Positions 11,129 through 24,200 of a DNA stretch of 40,833 bases are shown here, in pieces (position 1 is the stretch's first letter; every line of letters starts with the position of its first letter). A program made the translations under genes and the position numbers. The stretch lies in contig JH153345.1 of NCBI GenBank assembly GCA_000226015.1, positions 318,193-359,025 on the forward strand, read 5' to 3'. Below the pieces are notes generated by a model. The model ran no database searches, was not told the DNA's origin, and was given only the letters and a program-made list of their open reading frames with translations. The stretch is from Mnemiopsis leidyi (lineage: Eukaryota > Ctenophora > Tentaculata > Lobata > Bolinopsidae).

Positions 11129-11320
11129 GGTAGCCGCACCATTTAGCTAAAACACTATATAGCTAAAACCTAATTTAGGGTTAGGGTTAGGGTTAGGGTT
11201 AGGGTTAGGGTTAGGGTTAGGGTTAGGGTTAGGGTTAGGGTTAGGGTTAGGGTTACGGTTAGGGTTAGGCTATAAAGTGCGTTTAGCTAAATAGTTTTTT
11301 AGCTATATAGTGCGGGAATC
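11129..11320. mobile_element. Second MITE-like family with TTAGGG core
   Basis: The ends are inverted: left GGTAGCCGCACCATTTAGCT, right (reverse complement) GATTCCCGCACTATATAGCT. Similarity runs without gaps for nearly 40 bp through repeated TTTAGCTAAAA motifs. The direct repeat ATTATATAG at 11120-11128 and 11321-11329 is a 9-bp target-site duplication. The core, about 11174-11270, is a nearly pure TTAGGG array. There is no coding capacity. The terminal sequences differ from those of the element at 8998-9448, so this is a separate family with the same kind of core. Confidence 0.82.
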
Positions 11321-13050
11321 ATTATATAGTTATGTAATAAAGGTTATAGGCGCTACCATCAAAGCAAAGCATTCGGGGAAAAATTAGGCCAAACGGTCTA
11401 TCGAGTTGTTATTGTTGCGTTAAACTTTAAGGTATAACTCCGGACCGGCGACCCCATATCCACTAGACTTTCGATCGTCGACTAACAAAACTTCACGGCG
11501 AATTTTTGAATAATTACCGACTCAATGAATTAAATTTATGAGATAATTTCTCTTTGATTTTGCTTCAGCGCCTTAATCTCTAATTCTAGACACCCTTTCT
11601 CAAATTATCGGCCCCGTTCATACTTGACATTTGAGTTTTGACATCGTTATAAAATATTACAGGAGAGCCATATATATTATGATTTATGCGTGATTCTATT
11701 ACTCCAGGAAATTTTGCCGCTTAAATCTAGAAATTTTTGGAGAATATTTTTTGTGTTTGGAATCTAAAACAGCGGCGACCTTAATTGGGAACATGATATT
11801 GGACTTGAAACAGTAAAAAGTGATAATAATACATGATATTTCCTTCATAGAAATACTGTACCCCCTTCAGCAAAAAGTACAATGTACAACTTAATACCAC
11901 CAGTACCAATGTACACATATTACACAAAATGTACAACTTTACCCCTTGAACCTTCCACCGGCCTCTAATTAGATCACCTTTCAGCCAGAATCACACACGA
12001 TAATATAGGAAGTCCATTATTTTCTGTGCAGTCAGCAGTTTCTCAAGACTCTCAAGCTGGTGTTTCTTTGTCTGTTTGCTTGTTGTTCGCTACAAATTGC
12101 CTGATCACTTCCATTGTTATTCATCATCAATTCAAAATTATGTTTTGACAGATGTTCGACTTAACTATGGTAATATTAATTATGAATTCGTGGATAAGAT
12201 TTCGGTCAGACTGTCATTGATAATAGTATCAATTTTTCAGACTACCACGCATATTTTACTGAGTTTTGCCTTAGTTAATGATTTCATGGCTATTTCTAGG
12301 CTTTTCCAGGGGAAAATGGGGTTATTATTTGCCAGTCCTGATTAAATCAAGAAGATATTTAAACAGCCGATAAACGTGAACCAAAGCAGCAATTTCCAAC
12401 TGGTCAAAGTTATAAATAAGCAAGGATAAACGGGACGATATGTTGATTATTCAACATTTGTCTTTACTTGAACAATTGAGTTCACAAGTCAGTCATTCCG
12501 CGCATTAAAATCACTATAGCACATAAATGATCACTATAGCACATAAATGATCAACGTTGATCATCCCCTTAATGTTAATGCCATTTAGAAACCCAGAACA
12601 TGAAAAAGCCAAAAAAGGTAAATTCTGTTTTAAATGCGTGCCATGATCCGTTACCTCGATTTTTCAAGTTGAACTTCGATGAGGGCCTACACGTTATTAT
12701 GAAGTCAAGCTTTATAACAGATCCTTAACCCCAAACACGGATGAACCGGACGCTTTGTAGCAGCGATCTGTGAGTATAAAGGACGTTTTTAGCCTTTGTA
12801 GGTTCTAAATTAAAAGTCCGTGCCTGGTAGGTAGAAATCTCACTCAAAGTTGAGTGTTTTTTGAATCAGCAAAGATTAACCGAAACTTCAAGACCAGGAG
12901 GACTTAGGAAGAATTTAAATAGCATGGGGTAGTACAATAGGAAGTTTTATCGTACAGAATACAGATGTTCCCTTCACTGAAACTAACATAATCAGAACAA
13001 CAATTAAAACTTGTATCTTACTAAAAACCGCCACATTAACAGTTTGAATC

Positions 13051-16000
13051 ATGGCAGAAGGGGACGTCAGTGTGAAGACAGAGGATATCGACCTGCACGT
13101 GCAAACTCCCCTGATATACAGCGCACCTCTCTCTAAAGTGGCAGGCAGACCTGTATTCCTGAAACTGGAGAACACTCAACCTAGCGGCTCATTCAAACTT
13201 AGAGGTACATTTAGTGCAATGCATTAGCCGTTTATTTATTTTTCAAGATATAGATTGAATGTGTAACTTTAACACGATTGCTCATGTCTAAGTAAGTTTT
13301 TTTGATATGACTCTTCAAAGGGACAGCTTGATCAAAAAAGGTTTTGCTATGCTACAGTTAAGCTCAATCAATTGGAAAATAGCTGGGTCATATCTTTTTA
13401 TGTTAGGAATCAAACTGAAATCTTCGGCCCACCAACAACAGCATTACACTTCCGTAACCACTCAGTGCACACCACTGGGTAGTGGGAATCGAGCTTGCTT
13501 GAAATGAGGACCTGGTATAGGTTTCCTTCCCACTTGATCCATAAACTGCGATCTTAAGGCTCTTAGGACGAGCAGCATTGCACCTGTGCTCAAACACCAA
13601 ATAAGGAAACTCTGATGGCACGGTTGAGATTATGATAAAATTTAAATTAAAAACATGTTAACAAGAGGTAAACTGTTGGTGGTGATTGTTGTTTTGAAAA
13701 GAAACGTAATTTGCTGAATTGAAAAATCAGATATTTAGAAAAGTACTAAACAATAAACAGCCTTGACAAATGTGTCAAAATGGCAGAATGATTTTAAATC
13801 ATATTTAAGGTATCATGAGTTTTTTAGGAATTAAGCTCCTGCAATAAATATAAAAGCATAATGAGTTGTAATTTGTAAAAATATTAAAAAATAAATGACA
13901 GGGAAAATCATTCGACGAATTCTTGGGGTTTAAGACCCGACTCAGTGACACAAATAACCACAAATTAGGCAATATCTCTCCCAGAATGAGATACTCTACG
14001 GTCTATTTGAGGTGAGGTCTGCTGGGATTCTATTAGAAAAACTGATTAGGTCAATACCCTGACTTAGAAAGTATAACGTCAAGGCAGAGCACCTCAACCG
14101 ACCAGCTCTTTGAGTCTCGAATTTGCAGACGTATCTTTTGAGCCACGTCTAGCATTCGGGGGAATCTCATTAACAAAACCTGATTAGGAGTGGCGGGAAA
14201 AAGTAATGAGTCATCATTGAGGAAAATGTTAGTCAGTTGACAAAAATGGGTGGCTTTATGAGCTTCTGACTCTGAGTGCCGAATAAGCAAGTCCATGTAA
14301 ATATGGAAATTCTAGGCAATAAATGCTATTTTGGTACAAGCTGCAATGTTTTCTGACAAATTTAAGGGGCAGATGCAGACGAAAGCGAAGCACAGGATGG
14401 ATCAAAAATTCAGGATTAAGGATGCACTCTAGTCTGTGAGGAGGAGGAGTTCCAATCTGGAGAGAACGACCAAGACAAAATCAATTTTGCGGGTTGCACT
14501 GAGCTCGGAACAGCCGTCAGATTTTAGGTCCGAGCCTGGTGGGGAGACTTTTTGGGGTAGCCGGTCCTAGACGTGAACCTGGACCACCTGGTGAACGCGA
14601 GACCGTCCCATTGGCCGTGTCGGCCCGTGTCGGATAAATCTTTACGTAACCTGGTGCTGAGTGGAGGCAGTGCCCTGATCAGTCTGACCTTCACCGCAAA
14701 AAGTAGACTGCGCCTTCAGCTAGATTTGCAGGGAAGAGGGAGCAGGGCAGTAAATTGAATAGCTATTTGTCGTGATATGTGGAGATAATTAGACGAGATC
14801 TGGAGGGACTTCCCCCGACAGACAGTAGTGGGTATGTTACGGCCCGGAGCAATGGGGCTGGAGGGACGTACCGTGCACACAGACATACCAGGCACTCACT
14901 CCACCTAAAAAAATTGGATATTTTCTTTGAGATCTAGGTCGGGAGTTTCGCAAGAACAACACGGTTCTTAACTGTTGTCGCGATGATACCCGACTATCGC
15001 AGCTCGGTAGACGGATATAATCTCGTCAATATAAGTTATGTGATTGTGAATGTTACCGAGAACACGATGAAGTGTTCCTTAGCGTCAAGATGGTCAAAAA
15101 TATATACTGCCGACTATAAAGTTCATATATTTCGATTTGTTAGGTTCTTTTATGAACAAGAGCAAACTGCGGAATGTGGTATAAAATTCTGACAATTATG
15201 TGATCGATCTTGCCTGAGGACCTCAGTCTTAGTTGCTCAGAGCGCAGCGCCCAATAAGATTGAACACGACAAAATTTTATGAAAATATTTTAAACGTCGA
15301 ATAGTTTTACTTTTGGAAGTGACCTAGTAAAGTCATGTGTCCTGTGTTGATTGAAAATATTTTTGAAAACACGTCGCAAAATTTAGCAAAAATTAAACAT
15401 TTGACAAACTTCATTAAAAATATCCAATATTGGAGCTAACCCGCTCCAAAGCCCTGACCTGTTGAAATGACAGGGAAGGGGCAATACAATATGAATATTG
15501 TAGCCCTACAATAGCACGATTTATAACGACTTGGAGAGACGATGCAAAACTATCAATATCGTTCATGAGCCATTGTCAAATTCTTTTGGGACTTGAAGTT
15601 CTTCAAACTGGAGTCGGAGACATTTTTAATTCAAGACAATTACGATTAGAATCTCGCATTTTTATGGTTTTTGACCTCGCCAAAAACGGAGAAAATAGAA
15701 CTATAAGATCGCCTTTAATGACTGACAAATGATTAACAAAAATGTCAATCATACCTACCTTAACTTCAAACCTCGTGCCTCGGCCCCAAAATCAAAAATA
15801 TGGTATCCAAATGTGGCCGTCTGGGTAAAGATTTAGAATTACAATCTAGTTCAACATAAAGAGCAGACAAGCAAGACAAAAATAATATTCATAGACAGAA
15901 GAAAAGATATAACCAGGTTTTGTCCCTCCCGCAGGAATCGGACACAGCTGCAAGATAGCCGTACGGAACGGAGCAACGCACTTGGTCTGCAGTTCCGGCG

Positions 16001-19000
16001 GCAACGCTGGCATGGCCACCGCATACGCCGCCAACCGTCTCGGTGTCAAGTGAGTCGCACATGCGTCGGAACTTATTTAATTTCAACGCTATAAGCCGAG
16101 CCTTATCTGACGTTTCATCACGTCGTGAGCTGAGTTTTTGTTTGGACGGAAGTTGGCGGAACGGACGAGAAAGGTGGCTTAGGTTATTCCCTGAGAGTTC
16201 TAGACGCAAAGGTATTAAGGGGATTGGATAATGAATTGCAGTAAATGTTGAGGGAGCTGAAAATAGACGTTTTCTCGTGCCCCTTGTCTAGCTCAAGTGG
16301 AAAATGAAGATAGCTTCCCGTCATGATATCAAAACTTCGTTATTGATGAAGTGTCGATGACGGTAGCCTTTTTCCAGCGAAAGAGACACTCGTCTCAGCC
16401 GTGTAAATCTAGGCTAGGGTACGTGACTATTAGTCAAATTTTTACAACCAATAACCGAAAAATACGAATGATCTGCGGTTTAAACATTAAACTTTCAAGT
16501 GACGCAAGCAACAAGACAACTAAGTATACCTGAAAATTTGACACAATTTTGGTGAGGTCTTTTGATAACACTTTAAAACAACGATTCTTCTACAATTTAG
16601 TTTCATTTAGTCAAAGTACTGAGATGATTGCAATGTCTCTTTATAATTTTGACTGCAAGTAAAACTATTAAATGAGCATACATTTACAAAAAGAGTATAA
16701 TTAGGTTTATATGTTAACGTCAATTAATTTGATGGGATATAAGGCGCAGGCATCATGATTCATGCAATCGAAGTAGAAATAAATTTAATCTATCTAGGAG
16801 AATAGAAGGTAAAGTTTTGATTATTGAATTTGACAACTCTTATGTGGGAACATATTATAACAATCAGAAGTGTAACCCTAACCCAACCTAATTTACGGAC
16901 TATTTTAGTTGCAAAGACGGATTGAAACAAAACGGATTGAAACAAAATGCCCTCTCATGGAAATGGGCTACCATAGTATTACCGAAAAGAAAAGTTTCGA
17001 ATTTTCAACCGCGATGAAGTTATTGAGTGAAGAATTAACGATTATTGATAAATCATTGTTGATTAACAAATTAAAAAAGAAAGAGTGTGACCATGAGCGA
17101 TATCGATGGTGGTTTACAAACGATGACAAGTTTATTGCACTTGCAGGGCGACAGTGTTCACAATGGACGGACTACCCCAGCCAGTTCTTAAGAAATTCAG
17201 CGATCTTGGAAGTGAGATCTACATAGGAGGTCCTATATGGGATATTTGCGATGCAACTGCCAAGAAGTACATTCAGAAAATGAAGGGCGAGGGTAAAACC
17301 TGCCACTACATCCATCCTTTTGACAGTCCGGCAGTTTGGGACGGGCACTCCACGCTCATTCATGAGGTAATGCCAATAGGCATGGATTTAGGTTGGGTTT
17401 CAATTTGTGCTAGAGGGACTCTGAGGTCTACTTCCGGGAAAACTTATTACTTACGACCTAATTTGATATCATTTTAAGATACATCTTCCCTGATTGAGTA
17501 ATTGGTTACTATAAAAGTGTAAAACGCTGCGTCACACTATGTGACCTCACACATCAATTTTGAAATTGGTGTGGTGACGCAAAAGTCATTAGCTGAGGTG
17601 GTACTTTACTGTCACCTTTGTGGCTAGCTAGATTTTATTTCGAGTTAAAAAACTGGATTAAGGAAATCTAGAACTTCCAGACGACTGCCCTCCTAAAATG
17701 ATGTCAGTAAACTAATTAGGCGATGAATTGTAGCCCACCTAATAAACTTTAACTTCTAAAGGACTACGTTTAAAGGCGATCCTAATAAAACCGAAACAAT
17801 CTAAGCCTACCACGGCGAATAAAGAAAAACCTCAAAAAATCCTTCCATAAACAAAAAATATCGACACAATCTAACTCCAAGATAACGACAAAATCTTCCT
17901 CAAGGTGGTTGAACAGCTAGCCAGATCAGGACACTGTCAGCCGGGAGCAGTGGTGACGTGTGTTGGGGGAGGGGGATTACTGGCAGGAATTGCTCATGGG
18001 ATGGAAAAAGTGGGCTGGAATCATGTGCCCATTGTGGCGATGGAAACCTACGGGGCTGACTCTTTTAATAAGGCGGTCAAGGCGGGAAAAGCTGTTAAGT
18101 TGGAGAAAATAACAAGCTGTGCTAAAACTCTTGGTAGGGCCGTTGTTGAATACTTTTTACTAACGTTTTTCAGCATGAATCAAGGGTCTGAATTCTCTGC
18201 TTTGACGCTTATACAGGGTGACCCAAGGTGCTGGTATTGGTACAAACGTTTGGCGTTATTGCTCAGGCTCTGACCATCCAATCCAAAGTATTCCATCCGG
18301 AAAGTTTTTTTACATATATATATGTGCAATATTCGAATTAAACATTCCCGAAAGAACATATATGTCCAATTACGCAAAATCGGCAATCACTTTTTTTCCA
18401 ATGAACGTTCATATTTTTTCCCCTCATCATACCTGGATCATATATTCTTTGTGCATTTTGTGTCGTACCCGTACCCTGTCATTGTCAAGTCGGATCACTG
18501 ATGACATGTCTGTGAAGACAAATCGGGGTGTGCACAAATTTCTCATGAACAAGAAATGTTTCATTAGCTATCTTTAAGATTCAAAATGCTAGAACTACTG
18601 CAGTGCTAAATTTTTCAGGGATCTCGAATCTCAATGTGTTAAACAAAATTAGCTGAGAGCATGAAGATTGTACGTTTATCATCAAAAAAATTAACAACGA
18701 TTTTGCTAAACTGGCCATATTCCTCGAATGAGCTTCTTTTCTTACATTTACAGGAAACAGTTACGCACTCCCGAAGAAATTTTGCGAATCAGATGATCCA
18801 AGGCCGAGCAGTAAGCCCTAACGTTCCACTTTTGCACCCTGTACATTATTTCACCTCATTCTGAACTCATTCTAACTCGATAAACTTCCTCAGGAGCATT
18901 ACAAGTTTGTGACGAAGTGGTTTCTCTGGCACAAAAAAGAACAATCCTAAGCCAGCTTGTGGAAGACAAAGTCGCAGTGGAGTGTTGCAAGTTATTTCTC

Positions 19001-20534
19001 CGAGACCATCAGCTTCTCGTGGAACCAGCTTGTGGGGCTACACTATCAGCTGTGTATTCAGGTAGAAACAAACTAGAGTAAACATGGGCATGGGAAAGAA
19101 TGAGACTTTAGCACTGCAACACTATAATAAAGTGTGATTTTGGCATTGGAAAAAATGTAATTTTTGAACTTCAAAGAGCGGAAAATTGCCTAACTTAAAA
19201 AATCATAAATAAAGGCATAAGATCACCCCACAAGAAAACTAACATATAAAAAGATTGAGTTATGTGGCCACACTTTACCAAATCAAAACCCACTAAAAAA
19301 GAATTTTGAAGAAGACCGAGGACGGGCCAAACATTAACTGCGGGGTGGCACAAACAGGAAGGGCGGGGCTGGATACACATGTGATGTGTGGAAGATAGCC
19401 TCAAACCGACCTGGTTCCTGGCACCCATATCCCCTTATTTGTCTAGACATACGCAAACATGCTGCGAAATATTCTACAAGTGATACTTGTCAAGCGGGCC
19501 TTGATCTTATCCCGCTAAGGCTTCTTTTTGTAGTTTCGTGATACTATCATTCGCAAAATGGGAGCTTACAAGTTCTGAAGCAAAGAGAACCGTTAGGGCT
19601 AAAAGACCGGACCTACGTTTAGAAAGTAGCTAAACGCAAGCGTTAATAGAGAGGAAGCCGTAGTGGCTGACAATAAATTCTGCTTCTAGCAAGGAGCGTG
19701 TGTTAAAATCTAGGCGTCTAGGAATGCATACCGCCAGAACGTGGTGCCCAATTCGACAGTCTCCACAGCTGTTATACCCAATGGCGGGACAGGGTAAGCA
19801 CGTGCGCGCGGCGTCGCCCAGTCCAGCACGCTTACCCAGCCGTAGTGAAGCCGAGTAAGCCTTTTAAATAAGTTTTACACGAGGTGATTGAAGCTCAGGA
19901 ATTTGTTAATAGCTCAAAGTTAAACGTTCATTCGATTTAAACATTATGAGGACCGAAATGATGGCAATTAGAATCGGCTTCCAGCGATAAAACTCGAACT
20001 CCTAGCCCATGACTTGCTCAACATGTTGCTGAGACATTCGGAGACGGACCCATATCAACAGAATAAGCCAGAAAACGTATCCCAACGCTGCCCTTACCTT
20101 GACCAGGGAAAGTTCGGCTTGCAATTCTGAGCAGAATGGTAGCTCAAGAAGTACTTCACTCGTATTTAGCACACCACGTTCCGAGCATCAAAGAAATTTG
20201 CAGGTTATCCCAAAACATGCATATGCACCAATATATGGTATCGACCATAATAAATAATGATACCTACAAGAAACGATCTCAATATTAATGAAACTATGAT
20301 CAAACCGTACTTTATAAGTAAATGTTCTTTAACAAATTTAATTTCATACAACCCTGTTTTACAGGGAAAATCGGAGAATATTTGAAGGAGGAAGCACCAG
20401 TTACAAGCCCAATAGTGGTTGTGATCTGTGGAGGCGCTACCGTAGACATCGACACTCTCAACGATATAGCTGATAAGCTCGGGGTAGAAACGAAATTGGA
20501 AAAGTATTTTCCTTTAGAGGAAATGAGATTATAA
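13051..20534 (+). CDS. SDS: L-serine dehydratase / threonine deaminase (PLP enzyme)
   Basis: The six exons are 13051-13204, 15935-16049, 17147-17366, 17905-18133, 18894-19061 and 20365-20534, in phase throughout, encoding about 351 residues (human SDS 328). The enzyme uses pyridoxal phosphate to deaminate serine, and usually threonine, to a 2-oxoacid and ammonia in the cytosol. The Schiff-base lysine is Lys49 in PSGSFKLRG. The phosphate-binding region is SSGGNAG at 71-77, the glycine loop VGGGGLL begins at 183, and the cysteine facing the cofactor nitrogen is in LVEPACGA (Cys286). The C-terminus VVVICGGATVDIDTL matches the family end. The exon 4 to exon 5 join leaves exactly 40 residues between the LG and LVEPACGA motifs, as in human SDS. 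The exon 4 acceptor (CAAG) is not the usual CAG. Whether it is SDS or the paralogue SDSL is not resolved. Confidence 0.93.
13205..15934. other. Large first intron of the serine dehydratase gene
   Basis: This is 2.7 kb without a supported exon. Segments at about 13400-13620, 13920-14300 and 14430-14900 are GC-richer and look like decayed mobile elements, but I can define no ends or proteins. The short open frames, including one at 14573-14758, have no features of real proteins. Confidence 0.5.
16050..17146. other. Intron 2 of the serine dehydratase gene
   Basis: I see no supported gene or RNA. Near 16918-16948 GGATTGAAACAAAA-type sequence is repeated twice. The rest is AT-rich unique DNA. Confidence 0.5.
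17367..17904. other. Intron 3 of the serine dehydratase gene, with an inverted repeat
   Basis: About 17528-17582 can fold: TGCGTCAC, TCACAC and TCAATTT on the left pair with GAAATTG, GTGTG and GTGACGCA on the right, with a few extra bases on the left arm. It is probably a short decayed MITE. Nothing else stands out. Confidence 0.5.
18134..18893. other. Intron 4 of the serine dehydratase gene
   Basis: No exon is supported. A frame near 18230 reads FGVIAQALTIQ, which superficially recalls the family, but it cannot be joined in phase and the protein is complete without it. There is a short TA-rich microsatellite near 18310. Confidence 0.5.
19062..20364. other. Intron 5 of the serine dehydratase gene
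   Basis: I see no supported exon. About 19790-19850 is GC-rich and contains GGGTAAGCACGTGC and, inverted about 20 bases on, GCACGCTTACCC, a small hairpin of the mobile-element type. The remainder is repeat-like without definable ends. Confidence 0.5.
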
Positions 20535-20804
20535 CGATTTGACTGTAATGTTCGTTTAATAGTGTTGCTCCAGTTGGACCGCTTGATTTCATTATTGTTC
20601 GAGTTTTTGACCTGATGACTCGATTTTAACATTTTTGTAACCCGGAGATGAGATTTTATAGTTTGATGTCAGAACACGGAAGTCCTGAATACGCCTCGAT
20701 TTTATTGATCATAATTGTTTTCAATTTGAACCAAATTAGAATCGAAGAAATTCCCATCGTCGCTGAAAGACAGCAACCAAAAAGAAATTTGATTACATAA
20801 CAAT

Positions 20805-21163
20805 ATGTATATAGCATTACAAATAAATGTTTACAAGAATAGCACGCTACAAATCCAACAAAACTACCTGTCCGCCAGGGACGCAAGAAAAGCACTTTTA
20901 AGTCCCCCCAAGAACGAGTCGTCATCACAGATCTGTTACCGAGAGAGGAGGCACCGGTTCTCCATCACAAAGAGAGTAAAAGGAAAATCTGACAGTCCTG
21001 CGGAGAGGGGGGAGGAGGGTGAGGGATCTCCGGTCCTGCTCATCCCCCTCCATCTCTCTCACTTCCCGCAGTTAGTGCGGCCAGTGTCAGTGCTCCTAAT
21101 GAGCTGTGCGCCGAAGGAACCCCAAAAACAAAGGCGGATGAAGGGAGGGTAGCGGTAACCTGA
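20805..21163 (+). CDS. Possible small two-exon gene between convergent neighbours
   Basis: An ATG at 20805 opens a frame to 21018. A 53-bp intron candidate (GTGAGG donor, strong pyrimidine tract ending CCGCAG) joins in phase to 21072-21163, ending in TGA. The protein would be about 100 residues, basic then acidic, with no recognisable domain. Against it, the sequence is purine-biased, another frame is also open over much of exon 1, and the block lies between the 3' ends of SDS and PSMD6, where both 3' UTRs are expected. Outside this candidate I see nothing in 20535-21227. Confidence 0.22.
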
Positions 21164-21227
21164 AGTCGAGGCGAAGCAGGGGTTGAGACCAGGTACCAAG
21201 GAGGGGGCGGATCGCTCGACCGGTCAG

Positions 21228-24200
21228 TTAGATGGTTATCACTCGGCTCAGTTTCTGGATTCTGTTCAGCAGAAGGTCGCCCTGCTTTATCACCGCCTGG
21301 GTCGGGAAGAGTTTTTGAGTAATGATCGAATTTATAGCATTAGCGGATACGTGAGGCAAGTGACAGGCACGTGCTTTGTTGGCCCTGCCATAAACTGTCG
21401 GTGATAGTGACGCTGCCCGTGCACGTGACGATGACGCTGCACGTGCACGTGACACAGTGACTGTGTTTCTCACAGTGACACCGCAAGGAGTTGTCAGGCA
21501 TAGTGCCGCAGTGGCAGCAGCTCTAATCGGAAATATCCGATGGGGTTACAGGTTTGGATATATGTGCCACAACATAGTCAGACGGAAGTGGTCAGGTGCA
21601 CCGTGCAGTTTGGTAAAAATGCGCCAAACTTAGCTTTAGCACGGGTCCAGGCACTCACAGAGCATTCAGCTACCGTTCGCTCTGACCTTGGTACAAAATC
21701 TGGAGCTATCTATAGCAAGTGATAAACACGCACCTCCCGCCGAGGGTTTAAAGTAGGAAAGCCAAACATTTGTAGAAGGTACATACCTGGTACTGCCAGT
21801 TTTTCTTGTCTGGCCTGTTAGTCTGAATAATTCCACCAACTTTGTCGATCTTGGCGTTCAGTGCCCCGGTTGTTATGAACCTCGAGAGTTCACTGAAAGA
21901 AAAATTGTCAGATTTACACGTTTAAAGTGAGAGCAAATTTGGTTATTCCGAAATTAAATTGTACCGGAGCACTTGCACTCAACTTAAGTTATTTGTAAAA
22001 ATTAGGTTAACTGGCGCAGCTAGCACACTTAACTCTTAGCAAATGAGCTCCGTAGCTCAATCTGATGTTATGAATAAATTTACAATGAACGCTGACTACA
22101 CTTAAAATTTTATTGTTAGATTTAGTTTTAAGTTTTACAAATATCTCAATTTACTTATCAATGAATTTCTCCGACACTCCGAAACTGTTAGCCATGTAGT
22201 TGACAGTAAGGGAGCTGTAAGACTCCAGCAACTGAGCGTAGGATCTGATCCTCATTTCCTTGACGTAGTGGCTGGTGTGGGCAGCCAACAGACGGTCCGA
22301 TTTTAGGAAACCTTCTATTTCCGCTGAGGAGGAACTTGGGTGAGTGGGTTAGGATTTTAGCATGCTACGAAAATTACGCTGAATTCCAGTAACCAAGCCT
22401 GCGAAATTCGAACCCGATAAGTTTCGAGAGAACAAAAAGATCCACGATTTCGATAATTTTTGCAAATTCTAGATAACCCGTGGTTGACCTATCACCAAAA
22501 ATACTTTTTTCTACATATAAAAACCATTTTGGTCGACTGGCAAGTTTGAATATTTATTCCGGGACGGTATATGAAAGTTTCAACACTAATAGATGACTTG
22601 TCTCACTTTGTGACCCATTTCACGCCGCCGCACGCTCGCCACGCTTTGCTTGGCGAGCAGCACAGCAGCAGGGCTAGGCAAATTCTGGCAATATATTACA
22701 TAAAATATACTTTAAACTTCTAGAGATTGCACCTAGAATATCAATATTGGGAGTCGGCAAATCTACAAGCTCACTATACCGACTGCATACTGCAAAAATT
22801 TTGTAAAAAGGCTTTCCAATCTAATCGACATCATTCCAAATTGCTTTTTTATGTCTCACGCCGAATGAAAATAGGACAAAAAAGCATAGAAATTATTCAA
22901 GCGACTTTGGTTGTGGTTAAAGTATGAGAGCTACCTCAATCTTAAATATAATAAAATAAGCCACCCCTTTGAATACATGTACATTGTACAGAGTTAGTTA
23001 GCTAGTCAAAGTGTTTTGTAATAAAATGGGATTTTTTGGTACGCTAGTTTTGGTACTCCGAAAGATTCTATAAATGTAGATATCACATACTTACCTAGTG
23101 CTACGAAGAAATCAGCATACTGAGCGTTGTAAAGGGAGTAGATAAAGTTCTTGAAGAGCGGCAAATCGTGGAGGACTTCATTGATATCAGCTCCTTCGAC
23201 CACCTAAAATAGAAATCGATTATGGCTTCTGATATTAAATACTCCTATGTGACGACGATTACCACATGTGTGTTAAAAGCTTCTTCAACATCAAACTCGT
23301 ATCTGTTTATGTCTATCGACCCCCCTACAAGAACTATATGATGTGTCAGGAGACGCCAGGGAGCTGGGCGCCCTAGTGGCTATTGTAACACTCTATAACA
23401 CTTATACTTTCATTGTCTTCTGAGATACGAAACAAGCGCCAGCCAGGGCCCAGGCTTTCTTTTAGGAGGAGACCGGTCAGGGCCGATTTTAATTTAAAAT
23501 CGGCCCAGAACGGTCTCCTCCTGAAAAAGGAATTACAAAATTTTAATCATTATCATTAATTGTTAGTTTTTAATGTTTTTGAACAATAGAAATGTCTAAG
23601 ATATTCAGCGCGGCGCATGCGCAGGTAAATCATAACGCGCTTCTATTGCTAGTGAAGACTGCTCAAAAATGTGATTAGCAAAGTAAAATTTCATTCGGTG
23701 TTCGCGCGTGTCGCTTAAACTCAAATATCCTGTCATACGCAGTCGTGGGCAGATAGACACGACAAAATGCACGTGAAATCGGAAGTCGTAACAAGTTGAA
23801 AATCCGACAATGCAAATCACACGATCAGACTTATGTTCAATATAATACCTTCTTTGTCAAATCCTTTCTATCCAGAGCCAACATGGACGAAATTATAGCG
23901 TATTTGATGAAAGTGTGGTAATCCATCAGCTCGTACGATGTGAATGTTGACACGGTGTCAAGGAAGTTCTCTGCAGCTTCCTGGAAATTTCGGACTGACA
24001 TCGCGTACAGACCTGAATAGACTTTCAGTCTATTTCTTCTGTCCCAGTCACCTCCTAATTCAATCAGCCTGTGGGTAAAGAGTGGAATTAAAACATTGAA
24101 AAATTATGGGAATGATTGACGAAGAACATCAGGATTGAAAAAGATCAAACTAAAACCCCTTAAAAACTCACTCCTTAGCTTTTTCAAGGTTAGTTGTGAT

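Larger units (their letters stand above)
9596..13050. other. Gene-poor region upstream of the serine dehydratase gene
   Basis: This is either a true spacer or the 5' introns of the minus-strand gene. Apart from one possible exon at 11004-11089 and the element at 11129-11320, I see nothing convincing. About 10140-10720 is GC-richer and transposon-like but matches nothing I can name. Near 12510-12552 a 21-bp unit built on ATCACTATAGCACATAAATG occurs twice in tandem. The serine dehydratase promoter should lie at the right end. Confidence 0.5.

Noticed and set aside
12076-12345. 89-codon plus-strand frame with hydrophobic stretches
   Set aside because: It has no recognisable domain, no supporting splice context, and AT-rich composition that yields such frames by chance.
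14051-14296. 81-codon minus-strand frame in the serine dehydratase first intron
   Set aside because: It resembles no protein I know, and the surrounding sequence looks like decayed repeat.
18215-18305. Extra serine dehydratase exon reading QTFGVIAQALTIQ
   Set aside because: It cannot be joined in phase to exon 4. The direct exon 4-5 join already gives the family's exact spacing between LG and LVEPACGA.
21183-21404. Plus-strand frame of 73 codons
   Set aside because: It overlaps the antisense of the conserved PSMD6 last exon ([16 protein letters not shown]), so it is a shadow.
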